This document shows positions 11,441 to 22,900 of a stretch of DNA of 42,292 nt, in pieces; within the stretch, counting starts at the first letter, position 1; every line of letters starts with the position of its first letter. Source of the DNA: Ichthyosporea sp. XGB-2017a (lineage: Eukaryota > Opisthokonta > Ichthyosporea). The stretch is taken from the NCBI GenBank assembly GCA_002811675.1, contig PDIM01010465.1, forward strand, positions 1 through 42,292. Reading direction: 5' to 3'. The notes below the pieces were generated by a model, which saw nothing but the letters and a program-made list of their open reading frames with translations, did not search any database and had not been told where the DNA came from. Both the position numbers and the translations under genes were made by a program.

Positions 11441-11988
11441 GTGAAAGACGTTAAAACTACACTGTAGTTTGAAACTAGTTGATTCGTAGATGTGTGTCCC
11501 CTGCCAACAATATCCGGTCTTACCCTCTTACCTTCTTTCCTTGGACTGGGTATAACTTGCACATTTGATTATTGTGCCTATTTAATGGTTTGATACAGAA
11601 GCGTCCTATTAATTACTATGTACTATATTATAGTTCTGTATATTTCATGCTGGTCAGGTAATAAATAAAACAACCCATAATTTATGAATGAATTAGAAGT
11701 TTTGCATTTCTTTTAGCACACATTTATTGGCTTTCTGCCTTTCTTTCTAGTTTTGTTTGTTTGCTTTTTCTTTTTTTTTTGTTTACTTTTTTTTCTTTTG
11801 CAATAGTTTTTTAAAAGGTCGGTTGTTGCTTTTTTTCAATTCTTTAATATTCAACTGGCAAAACTGTAAAAATATTTATCAGAAGAGAGAACGGAAAAAG
11901 GGAGAAAAGAACACTTATTCAGGCTATGGAGATTTTTAACGAAAAGGGTGGGTAGCCTTCATTGTTTTGTATGCCACATACCACCACT
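11441..11988. other. convergent 3' region, T-rich
   Basis: 3' UTR and spacer between the convergent ARIH1-like and NDUFS2 genes. AATAAA at 11660-11665 (+) is about 220 nt past the ARIH1 stop. Long T runs occur at about 11750-11835. No gene is seen. Confidence 0.5.
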
Positions 11989-13624
11989 TTACCGATCAAC
12001 TTCACCAAACACGATATCTTGAGTTCCAATCAAAGCAACAACATCGGCAATCATGTGCCCTGCGGCCATCATGTCCAACGCGTTTAAGTGAACAAAGCCT
12101 GGAGCTTTGATCTTGCAGCGATAAGGCTTGTTGGTCCCGTCAGACACAAGATATACACCAAACTCCCCTTTAGGGGCTTCAATAACAGTGTATGTAGAAC
12201 CAGGAGGAACAGTAACACCTTCTGTGTAGAGCTTAAAGTGGTGAATTAGAGCTTCCATACTTTCCTTCATTTCCTTACGACTAGGTGGCGTAACTTTGTT
12301 GTCATCCGTCTTAATTTCTCCTTCAGGCATTTCATTCAAGCATTGTACAATCATTCTAATACTCTGGCGCATCTCTTCGCATCGACACAGGTACCTGTCA
12401 TAGCAATCCCCATTCTTACCAACAGGAACATCAAACTGCATCCTATCGTAAACATCATAAGGCTGAGTTTTTCGCAAATCCCACGCTATTCCGGAACCTC
12501 TAAGCATTGGCCCACTGAAGCCCCAATTTAAAGCGTTTTCCGCAGAAACAACACCAATATCCACAAGTCTCTGCTTCCAGATACGGTTACCAGTTAATAA
12601 CTCTTCCATTTCATCTATTCTTGCACAAAACTGCTGAGCAAACTGATAAATATCTTCGCTTAGACCAATAGGCATATCCAGAGATACTCCGCCTGGGCGA
12701 ACGTACGCAGCATGCATACGAGCCCCGGATACACGCTCATAAAATTCCATCATTTTTTCACGCTCTTCAAAGAGCCACAAAAAGGGAGTCAATGCTCCAA
12801 CATCTAAAGCGTGTGTGGTTACTGACATAATGTGATTACACAGACGAGTAATTTCACCGAAAAGAACTCGAATGTACTGGGCCCGAAGGGGTACATCAAT
12901 GTTAAGCAGTCTCTCAACAGCCAAAGAATATGCTTGCTCATTGCACATCATAGAAACATAGTCCAGTCGATCAAAGTACGGCAATGCCTAAATGAATGCA
13001 GTGCAAAGAAAGCGAGTATATTCAACAATTATGACGTTAGTTATATGCCAACAAAACAACCGCACAGACACACCAGACGGTGCTCACCCACCTGAATAAA
13101 AGTTTTGTATTCAATAAGCTTTTCTGTTCCGCGATGCAGAAGACCAACGTGGGGATCACAACGCTCAACCATTTCCCCTTGAAGCTCCATGACAAGTCGG
13201 AGCACGCCATGTGCTGCAGGGTGCTGTGGCCCGAAATTCATTGTGAAGTTTGTAATATCCTTTTCTTTCACATAAACTGAAAAACAAAAAAGAAAAAAGA
13301 AAAAACAAGGGGAAACAACAAACAGCACAAAATATAGCTTAGAAAAGGGGTCTCGAATTCCTCTAGTATTGCCACGTAATTAGTCAGCTTACCGTCAGCT
13401 TCTTTAAAGGCCGGTGGCTCGTCAAAGACGTAGCCGGCATCGGCATAAAGATCCTTGGGAATCTGAAACTGTTGACTACCAGGTGAATTTGGGTTTGCGT
13501 TACCGTGCAGCGAGCTCATAAATCTATTTGAACTATGATTCAAAACACTTCCTCCAATAACACATCTTTTCTGCACCAAGGCTCGTACGTTCCTCAGTAA
13601 GCTATGAGATGTGCTACTTAACAT
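11989..13624 (-). CDS. NDUFS2: NADH:ubiquinone oxidoreductase 49 kDa core subunit, mitochondrial
   Basis: Exons 13624-13393, 13276-13092 and 12987-11989 join in phases 1 and 0 and encode 471 residues. The N-terminus is Arg/Ser/Leu-rich and lacks acidic residues, as expected for a mitochondrial presequence. The core starts with [20 protein letters not shown] and continues with [20 protein letters not shown] across the second junction, then [40 protein letters not shown] and [20 protein letters not shown], ending FGEVDR. In complex I this subunit, with PSST, forms the quinone-binding site at the end of the matrix iron-sulphur chain. The presequence shows it is nuclear-encoded and imported. Nothing is missing compared with the family. 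Confidence 0.97.
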
Positions 13625-14610
13625 CGTGTTTTATAATTTACAAAATACTACTTTAAATTTAGGTCACTTCGATTCCTCCACAAGAACCTCAAAACTATGG
13701 TACAGGATGAACAAGAGAATAACGATATAACGGCTTCCCCTTTGCTGCAAGTTATGACTACTAAACCCTCGAGCGTGGCAGTACGTGTTAGACGCAGATC
13801 CAAATCTAGATATAGTCCAATCCACCAGACACACACACAAATAGTCTTTCACCGGGCAAGAAGAAGAAGAAGAAGACACTAGTCTGCAGGAGGAAAAAAG
13901 CCAAATAATAGAATTCTATTCTGAAACACACAGCAGCGGCACAGCCAGCCATGATGATGAGCCAGGCTGCCAGCTAGGTCTCACTATCTGCGGTGGATTA
14001 GGTCTTAGGGTTACAGCTATAAGTGATATTCCAATACGTGAAACATTCACTATAATTGAATCGATCCCACAACGCTCCTAGGATCCCTATTCCCTGCTGC
14101 AGCAGATCCGTGGTGTCCTTGAATGCAGCAGAGTCACCACCCACGTACCTCGCTCGACTTATAGAGTCGCTCCTTCCAAGCACTTGGAAGTCTTGGCTGC
14201 TAATTGCTATCCTTGCCTCATGCTTCAACGCTGTTGAGTGTTGACACTTGACACTTGACACAAGGAGCCTTGACACCCACCGGCATCCCTAATGGCTTCT
14301 TCTTTGTTCTTCATGACTGACTTGACTGACTCACTCGGGTATTGGGAGTTGGGAGTTCAGAAGCTAGATTTGCCATGAAACTTCTTTTAGTTCTTTGGTT
14401 CCTTTGACTGATGCTAACCCCTCTTTTTGATAAATTAATTTATTGGTTCTATTTTGAAATATGAAAGCGGCTAGACCACATTTCAAATACTAAAAAGTAG
14501 TATGCCTCCTGCTTTCGACGGTCAAAGACCATCGGTGGGCAGTCTATGACACTTATCGGTCAGTCACTATGTTTGTTGAGCATGAAGCCTATTGCAAGCA
14601 TTGCAAGTGT
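13625..14610. other. intergenic region with microsatellites
   Basis: No supported gene. It holds an AAG repeat at about 13858-13876 and a TGACACT-type short tandem at about 14237-14262. A 92-codon minus frame at 13998-14276 has no recognisable family and no splice partner I can justify. Confidence 0.45.
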
Positions 14611-15408
14611 TTAGTCGTTGTCAAAGGTATATATCCCTAACGTAACCCCACCAGCGAGAAATGCCAGCGAAATAAAGAACCAAATCACTCCCCAACCTCT
14701 TGCGGGACATATAGGACACACGTCAGCAAACTATTGTTTGTGAATGTCAAAATAGATGATCATTAGCTTTTGATAACATGATGAACAGAAAAAAAAGACT
14801 ACTTCCCTCTTTGTACTCACCTGGTAAGCGTCACTTTCTTTCACCTTGCGGCGTATGAGATCGTCAATAATATCCCATAGGCTATACATGCAGCTCATGA
14901 CACCCATAAAAAGCACGAAATATCTCAAACCAGTACCTTCCCAATCTCCGGGGACCCACCAGAGCAAAGGTATCATTCCCACAAAAAACACGGTCAATAT
15001 TCTCAAGAGCCAATTATCCGCCCAGAACAACGTTACTAATAGAATGGCCCCTAGAATACAAGCCGCTATCTTCGAGGCAAGATTATCGAAACCAGCAAAT
15101 ACAAGTAGTGCCCCAAAAAACGAGGAGCCAAGATATCCTGCGGGCAGGGTACACAAGCGAATTCCTCCCCTCATCTTTGTGACGCCCCCCTCGTCTGCAT
15201 GCACTTCTATGCCCTCAATCTTTGCCCGAGTGCATTTTCCCACAATAGCGTGACCGAACTCATGCAAAATGATGGTGGCAAGTTTAAAGGGGTAGATGAT
15301 ATAGCAGAGGTACGGTACGTTCCACAGAATAGCAATTCCGACTATATAACCCGCAATCACACCCAAATTAATTTTGTCATCGTCTGACAATTCTAGGGAA
15401 CCCCCCAT
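14611..15408 (-). CDS. M50B-like membrane zinc metallopeptidase
   Basis: Two exons, 15408-14821 and 14730-14611, join in phase 0 across a 90-nt intron and encode 235 residues. The zinc motif HEFGH is at residues 49-53 within the second hydrophobic segment (ATIILHEFGHAIVGK). A further acidic site, ADNWLL near residue 131, is a candidate third ligand. About six hydrophobic segments follow the multi-spanning plan of peptidase M50B-like proteins, relatives of site-2 proteases that cut within membranes. The end of exon 1 and start of exon 2 read VKESDAYQFADVCP across the join, followed by PARGWGVIWFFISLAFLAGG; this ESDA...GWGVIW end is typical of the family as I recall it from fungi and plants. 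The substrate is unknown. Confidence 0.88.
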
Positions 15409-16145
15409 TTTTCATATGCCTTTCCTTCGCCTTTTTGCTCTAACATTGAACCCACAAGTTAATAGTTAATAATAGAACCCATCAGTGAATGAAGACACTG
15501 TGTAGATTCTGAGATATGAACTTGCGATGTACAAGTGTCAGCTTCCACTTGGACTTTTCGGGCCCAACCTGAACTCTGGAAAAATTGAAAAATTCCACAT
15601 TGCATGAAAATTTGGCACCAATTACAAAAATAACAAATTTAAACTACTGATTGAGGATAATTAGGTCTATGGCAAGGCTAGCCGTTACTATGGCAAGGCT
15701 GACTGACAAAAAGTTTACTCATAAATACTAACTACTGGCAAGACAGGTGGTGGTTGCATTTTGATTTATTGCTGGCCTTGTTGACAGTCTGTGCAATCCT
15801 TCAACTGTCCGGCAGATAGCAATACTGAGGGTAGAGCAGTGCTCACAGGTACACTCCAATACTTGCATGCCTCGCTTCTTGACCTAGGAGGACTGCTTTG
15901 CTTATCCGAACTGAAGCCAACTCTAAAAGCAAGATCTTGACATATCCATTGTGTTTTTTTTTTTCTAGATAGCTGCAGGAGTGAAGTGAGCATTCTATAA
16001 AGAACATTCAGGTGCGCACAGGGGCCACAGATGAGAGTAGCTTAGGATTCCGTGTTTCCGGATATGTGTGTGCTATGAGTTTTGACATAGTATATATACT
16101 GATTCAAATATATTGAAATATACGTTCCCAACAGAGCAAAAGACA
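15409..16145. other. divergent intergenic region
   Basis: Upstream of both the M50B-like gene (-) and the coiled-coil gene (+). A 75-codon minus frame at 15766-15993 is unsupported. No RNA gene seen. Confidence 0.4.
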
Positions 16146-16748
16146 ATGGCCAGAGATAAGCCAATGACAGGGAAAAGTATAGCGGTTGCACGCGGAAAAG
16201 AAATGAGGCGGGAAACACAGTGGAAAGTGCACAAGAAAATGAGGCATAAGTCTGCTGGGGTAAGTACTGCACATTCTGCTTTGCAGCATACTGAAGGGCA
16301 ATTGGACCAGACCTCTAGGCGTTATCACTCTGCTGGGTCATCCGGGGACAGAAGAGTGGTAGAAGAGGAGCATATCGAGGGGCATAGTGAATTCGAAGTT
16401 AGGATGAATGAGGTGTTACAGGATAATGCTACAATTACAGCCTTAAAACGCCAGCTGCAGATCCAGAGGGACCTTTTGCAAGCAGAGCTGAACCTTCTGG
16501 AGGAGACACCAACTAGTTTCCCTTGCCATGCAGGTGCAAAAGTTTCCTCTTCATCGAATAGGAGTACGGATGAAGATGATATTCGTTTTACCGGGCTTGT
16601 AGGGAACTGTATCTATGGTAAAAATGAGGCTGCAAGAGATAAAGATGTAGATGCTCTATCCAAGAGCCTCAATGAGAACATGACACTTCGATGTGACAAG
16701 AAGTTACTAAAGCTGGCAAAAAATTCTAGATGCGCTGAAAATAATTAG
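16146..16748 (+). CDS. hypothetical coiled-coil protein
   Basis: A single open frame of 200 residues; the ATG at 16146 has A at -3 and G at +4, a favourable context. The N-terminal third is very basic (KEMRRETQWKVHKKMRHKS). A predicted coiled coil follows (NATITALKRQLQIQRDLLQA), then a Ser-rich linker and a lysine-rich end. I recognise no family. It could be an intact small gene or the last exon of a longer one; an AG at 16130-16131 would serve as an acceptor. AATAAA at 16892 could be its poly(A) signal. It converges on the end of the giant gene at 17000. Confidence 0.5.
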   Translation: MARDKPMTGKSIAVARGKEMRRETQWKVHKKMRHKSAGVSTAHSALQHTEGQLDQTSRRYHSAGSSGDRRVVEEEHIEGHSEFEVRMNEVLQDNATITALKRQLQIQRDLLQAELNLLEETPTSFPCHAGAKVSSSSNRSTDEDDIRFTGLVGNCIYGKNEAARDKDVDALSKSLNENMTLRCDKKLLKLAKNSRCAENN

Positions 16749-16928
16749 TGGCATTTACAGAAGTCTTGTTAGTGTTAATGTCTCTCTGTGTATTGTGTGA
16801 ACTTCAAATTGCACAACCAATTCCCCACCAAAAGACCAGAATGGGGAAGAAAAAGTCTCTTCCATCAAGGCCACCCTCGTTGCTTCCATGTAATAAATCA
16901 TTCGTGGCCCAGTTAGGTTGCTCTAAAT

Positions 16929-16934
16929 TTTATT
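16929..16934 (-). terminator. putative poly(A) signal of the giant gene
   Basis: AATAAA on the minus strand, 66 nt past the stop of the 7,130-residue gene. Confidence 0.5.
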
Positions 16935-16999
16935 ATGTAATATCAACTAAATTATGCATTTCTTTTGCTTTATAAATACGATACAATTGGAGCCTCTTG

Positions 17000-19900
17000 C
17001 TATGTGTGCTTTTTGTGAGCTCTAAGGTCATTTCGTTTTTGTTCAAGCTCCAGTTTCAATTTTTCCATCGTTTTTGTGGTACTTTCCCTGGAGGATTTTA
17101 AATTTTCAACAAGCACGCTGTGATCGTCAATACTTGCCTCTAACCGAGAAATTGATTTCTGCATTCTAGTCTTTTCGCTTTCCGAGGAGCACTTTGCAAG
17201 AATATCTCTCATGTCATTCAGCTCCTTCTTTTCCTTTTCAATCAAGTTTTTAACATTCTTTTGCTCTTTTAACGAGCGAATAAGCTCATTATCTAAGTTA
17301 TCTATTTTTCCCTCCAAGTCCGAAATTTGAGTTCCCAAAATGGTCTCAAGAACGTCCTTGTTTTTCTTTAATGCACTTGAAAGGCTGAAAGAGGAGTCTC
17401 GTAATAGTTGAGACCGCTTTGCCGCCTTATTGGCTGGATCAATCTCCTCGTCAATGCCTGTAAGGTCTTCCAACTTTCTCTCAATATAGTCATTTGAATC
17501 CCCGGATCCAATATTTGTCTCCAACTGTTGTAGATACTCCCTTAATCTCTCATTGCGAAGGAAGTTGGCATTTTCTTCTAATCGCTGAAAAAGGGATGAT
17601 GCCATTTTTTCTTGAGCGGGACTAACTTTCAAATCTATGATGTCTTGAACAACATCGAGCTTCTCAGCCGGATTGCTCACTTTACGAAATGCATGTTCAA
17701 TGTGATTCACACCATAGTTAACACCCTTTTCAGTATTGTAGCTGTTTTTCGAGCGAGCAAAAAACAGATCTTGGCAACAAATCTTAAGATTCTGATAAAA
17801 CTCACGAAGAAAACTAGGATGACTATCGTCTTCCATATTTCCACTGCGAATGTGAGCGGCTGTATGAATCAAAACCACGGTCAGTTCGCCGATATTTTCA
17901 AGGCGAGACTGACGAAGAAAGAGAATATTTCTATTCTCATCATAGTACACAGAATTTCTAAAGGCATTTCTTGCGTAAGTATTTTCAGGAAGATTGGAAG
18001 CGATAAGAAATGTGAAATTTCCTTTAGGGGATCTGACATCGAATTGACCATGAGCTTGAAGAAGATTGAACACAAACCACCCAAAACGGTAAGCAATGAA
18101 ATTTAGAGGAGAAAGTTGTTGAAGATCAACTGGTTGTAGCTGACCGGAGCACACCCATTGAGCATCTTTGATGTCTAAGAAAGCATGCCCCGATGACCTT
18201 TCACTAAATTCATCAATGTTTGATGCCTCTATATCTGCACATGGCCTGGCTGCTAGAAATTCTTTGTTTTTGATAAGCTGTTCAATTTGAACTAATCTGT
18301 CATTTAGTGGTGACGACATAAGCCATTGAAGCCAGTCAGCCTCCATTCGAGAGCTATTCACTATTGTTTCAGCAACCTGCGACTCGTCGGCAGATATACC
18401 AATAGCTGCTTCCTTTTGCTTTGTGTTAATGGAAGTTTCACTCATATGGTCAACGTTTTTAAGTTGCGATTCTTTCTCTCGAGCAACATTTAACTCTGCT
18501 TCTTTAAGCTTGGCAAGCCTTCTTTCTTCCCTTTTTTTGGCTATTTTATCGGCGAGTTGTTTTTGCTGGCGGGATTTTTCTCCACTTAATGACTGCTCGA
18601 GTTGATTTACTTCACTTATGTGCTTGGCCATAATTTCATCTTTTTCTTTCTGAGAAAGATTTGCATCTTTCATAGAGCTTGCCAACTCGTCTTCTTTATC
18701 TTTTACAATGGCCAATTTCCTTTGCTCAAGCTCTCTCAAGAACTTGTTGGCCCTATCTTCATCCTTTTGGGCTTCTCTTGCAAGTTCATCTTCAATATCT
18801 TGTTTTTGCTTCCATATTTTTGCTTTTGCTTCTTCTTCAATTCTTTGTTTCTCACGCTTCATTTTTTCTAATTTCTCTTTCTGCTTAACAACAAATTCAT
18901 TTCGATATGACGCTAGCTCCTTTACTCTCTTCTTTGCTTCAGCTGCATATTTGTTTTCGAGTAACGTTTGAGGCGTCAATTCATTGAATACGTCAATGAT
19001 CTCTTGATACTGCGCTTCGCGGAGAACTAATCTGTCATTTGCATGCTGATTCACTGCTTTAAGCTCACTTTCTTTCTTGTAAGAATCTGAAGTGCTGTTA
19101 TCAAATTCATGCAAGTCGGCCATATGTTTCTTTTGCAGATCGCCTCGCAATTTTTGAAGATTTTCATCTGAAATTCCTGGATTGCGAGCTATCAGATCCA
19201 GTTCTTCCTTGCTATGGGCATCCAGGATAGCGTCCCTTTCCTTTGCTCGTTTGCTTTCATAAAGAAATTTTTCTTTTTCCAGTAAAGCAGACTTCTGCTC
19301 TTCGAACATCTGCTCTAGTCGGGCTATTTCGGCAATATGTCTCTTTTCAAGGACTGCATGGATAAGCTCATTCGCGTCTTTTTCGCTCGTATTTCCACGA
19401 ATAGAACTAAGCAAAGCTGCTTTTTCGGCTTCTATTATTTCTTTCTTTTGAAGTTCTTGAAGTTCTTTCTCGTGCTGACGCTGCTGCTCAGCCCTTTCTA
19501 GTTCCCGTCTTTTTTCTTGCTCTCGAAGGCGCCTCTGCCTCCTCTCTTCGATTTTGTTGGCTAAAACTGAATTATGCTTGTTCTTTTCAGAGTCTAAATT
19601 GTTTTTTAGCCCCCTTAAGTTATCTTCATGCTCCTTGAGCAAGGACTTGTAGTCATCTTCCGATGCCCCAATCGCCTTCTTCTCAAATTCTTCTTTCTCT
19701 TTGGCAACAGCAATTTTCTCCAGACGTTCGAACTCTTGGTCAATCCTCCTTTGCTCTGCCAATCTTGATTCTTCTTCTTCCTGCTCAAGTTTTTTCAGGC
19801 TCTCTTCCTGCTCCCGCATCATGCGTTCTATTTGCTTCTCCTGCTCCTTTAATTTCTGCTCCTGCTCTTCACCCAATTCTTTGGCGAGTGCCGCCTCGAA

Positions 19901-22900
19901 TGATTCAAAGTCAAACTTGTTTTCTATAGTTTTATCACTAGAAGAGTTTTCTGACTGAGCGTTTTTACATTCAACAGCTTCCTTCGCTGCCTCCTCTCGC
20001 ATCTTTCTGGCCCTCTTTCGCGCTTCCATCTTTGCTCGAAGCAGATCTTTTTGCCTTTGTACTTCGGTGTTTGCGGATTCATTTAGACGCTTACAATCGA
20101 CTTCAAATTGTCGTAAAATAGCATCTTTCTCTTCATTATTCATCCCAGCCTTTGCTGAAACAGACGATACGATATTATAAAATCCATGATGATGCTCAGT
20201 AACTAGAGCCGCTTTGAGCTGGTCGTTGAGTGCCTTCTCTTGCTGAGCACCTTCAGCTTGTATTTCCACTTCAATCGCTCTTGCCTCTTCTTTTAGCACC
20301 CCTTCGAGCTGCTGGAGTTTTTCGGCATCGTTTTTAGCAGAAGCCTTTTCTTCTTGGTGCTTTCTCTGTAGTTTGTTCATTCTTTCAATTTTCTTTTTTG
20401 CCAATTTCTTCTTCAGCTCTCGCTCTAGACGCTCTTTGTCTTCGTTTATCTTTGCCTCCATTTGGGTCGCTTTAGACTTGTATTCAGCAATCATTCTTGC
20501 AGCTTCCTCGGGCGAAAGCTCTCCTCTTTCCACCATCCCTTGCAAATGTTGTTCTACCTGTTCCAAGATGGTGTCGTTCACCTCTGACAAAGCGACCTGT
20601 TGTGCAGCATCCCCCTCTGCATCCGCAGCGGCGGCTTCATAAACTTCAGCTTCTTGTTTAGCTATTTCTTTTTCAACCTCTTTAACTATTTCTTCTTCGG
20701 ACTTTTCGTTTGCTTGGCTGCTATTCTTGTTCTGGCGCAAAAGCTTTTGTCGCGCCAATCGATCTTTCAAAGTCTGCATTTGCCGCTCTTTTTCCGCAGA
20801 CACGTTGTCTGATAGCCTTGCCATGTCTTTCATGTGGGCTTGCAGAATCCGCTGCCTTTCGTCATCAGAGGATGCATTTTTCAGCTTGTTTTCGAGGTCC
20901 AAAGTCGCATTGGCTATCATGTCTTTCTTCCGTCCCTCTAATTCTTCCAAAGTACTTTTAATATCCTTACTCTCATTGCTTTTTTCCTCTAAACGCTTGA
21001 CGTGCTTTGCGATGTCTCTCTGTACGGAAGCTCTCTCGGCCGGCATGTTTTCAATCACTTCATCAGCAAGGATTTGTGATCCTGTAGGGCTACGCTTGAG
21101 GACCGCGTCTTCATTGGCATCTTCCAAACCCGTTGTAGCAGTTGATGATGTTGCAAATGTCCCATTGTTTATCATTTCGATTATTTTCTCTAACAAATCA
21201 CTTAAAGAACTTTGACCTGATATTGACTGTTGAAGCTCAAAAAGCTGAAAGTTTACGTCCGGGGTTGAGGAGTTAAACAATCCAAGGAGCCTCTTCGCTT
21301 CCTCGGCAAAAAGCTCTGACCTTTCTCTTTGATAGTCAGATAAAAAAATCTTCTCCATCATTGCCTTTTTTAGAAGCAAGCCTTGTGCACGAATTTCACT
21401 GGAAATACCTTTCATTTGCTCTTTGTGTTGATTCTTGATATCGATTTCGCCTTCTGGGTTGTGGGCCCCTTCCATTTCTTTCAGTCGTCTTTTAAAGAAT
21501 GCAATCGCGTCGTTTACATTTCTGTTGTACTTTTTAACAAAAGACAGGATTCTGTTTTGAGATCCCCAGCTGTCATCACATTTTTTCTCCTCCTCTCTAA
21601 TGCAGTGGTTAAGAACTTTTAGAACAATCTGAGGTGACTTGACGGAACCATTAAAGTCCTCCACACTTGCGTTAAACCCTTCATTCAATTCTTTAAGTTT
21701 TGTTAGATTTGACTCAACTGCATTAACTTCCTCTTCACAATTCTCGATTTCATCAGTATGTTCTGTCACGCCCCCCAACCTGTCAGTCAGATTATCAAGT
21801 TCACATTTTATCTCAGCCTCTAGAGCTTTCTGCCTCCTTCGCATACCCCTCCGTGCCATGATTTCACTCTCTATTTTAATTACTTTATCTGCTCCTGGTT
21901 TGACGCCATTAATGATACATTCACTCGGTGCAGCTAAAGGAGCAATATCACCTTCCTCACTTAGAGAGATGCCAGTACATTGGAATGGCTCTGAGAAGCA
22001 AGGGTGGACTATTGTTTTCCCTAACATTATCGGAACTAACTCATTGGAGTCAGGATCTTTCGCAATACCGCCCAATGGAACAGTTGCTTTACCTTTTTCA
22101 TCTTTTACATAGCCGAGCACCGTACATTCATCACCGGTTTTGATGTCAAACATAGGGCCTCCCAGTATCACTGGATAGCGCTGCTTGGTAAGGCAGTGTA
22201 CAGCAATACCCACAACACCTCCATGCTTGACATTTGTTTCCGCAATTTGTTCACATTGGAGTAGCTTTGTATTGAACTGAACTCTGTGTTCTTTGGATTT
22301 AATAAGTCGCTTTTTAAGAAACTGCACTTCTTTTTCAACAGTTTTTAGGTCACTCAACACTGTGTTCTTTATATCTTCGGGATCGCACTCATATATAACC
22401 GAGTATTCATTTAGAAGCTCGGATAAAGAGGCATGACATTTTTGAATGCAGCTCAAAATATTTTTCTCTTGCTGTGCCTCAACAGAATCTAAAGCAGACA
22501 TATATCCACCACCCACAATCAGAGTGCCGTTATTCATACCTACATGCTCCACCAAGACTTTGTTGCCTGACACTGACATCGCTTGAGCATCCCCAATCAA
22601 TACTGTTTCCTTCTTTCCACCAATGGGAATCACGGAGCCGTCACTAGTAATGTCAATTCCCAAAATAGGGCACAACGTGTTGTCTATTTCAGCAACATTT
22701 CCGATTTCAATAGGAACGGGCAACTTTGTCAAAGGATCTTTGTATGTTCCACCCACCGGCATTAGTTCACCCGAAGGGTTATATGTGACCCCAAGAATAG
22801 GAACTTGCATTCCTGTAACAGGGTCAGTCATATGTTCCCCAAAGCGCAAAGTAGACATTGTTTCTGCCCAATAACTGCCCCTGTATGGCACAAAAGGGAT

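Noticed and set aside
13041..13328. Frame starting upstream of the NDUFS2 second exon with a Phe-rich leader
   Set aside because: The leader is the T-rich end of intron 1; the acceptor at 13277 restores phase with exon 1 and gives the conserved protein.
13998..14276. 92-codon minus-strand frame between NDUFS2 and the M50B-like gene
   Set aside because: No recognisable family, no convincing splice partners, and an overlapping plus frame of similar length; probably chance.
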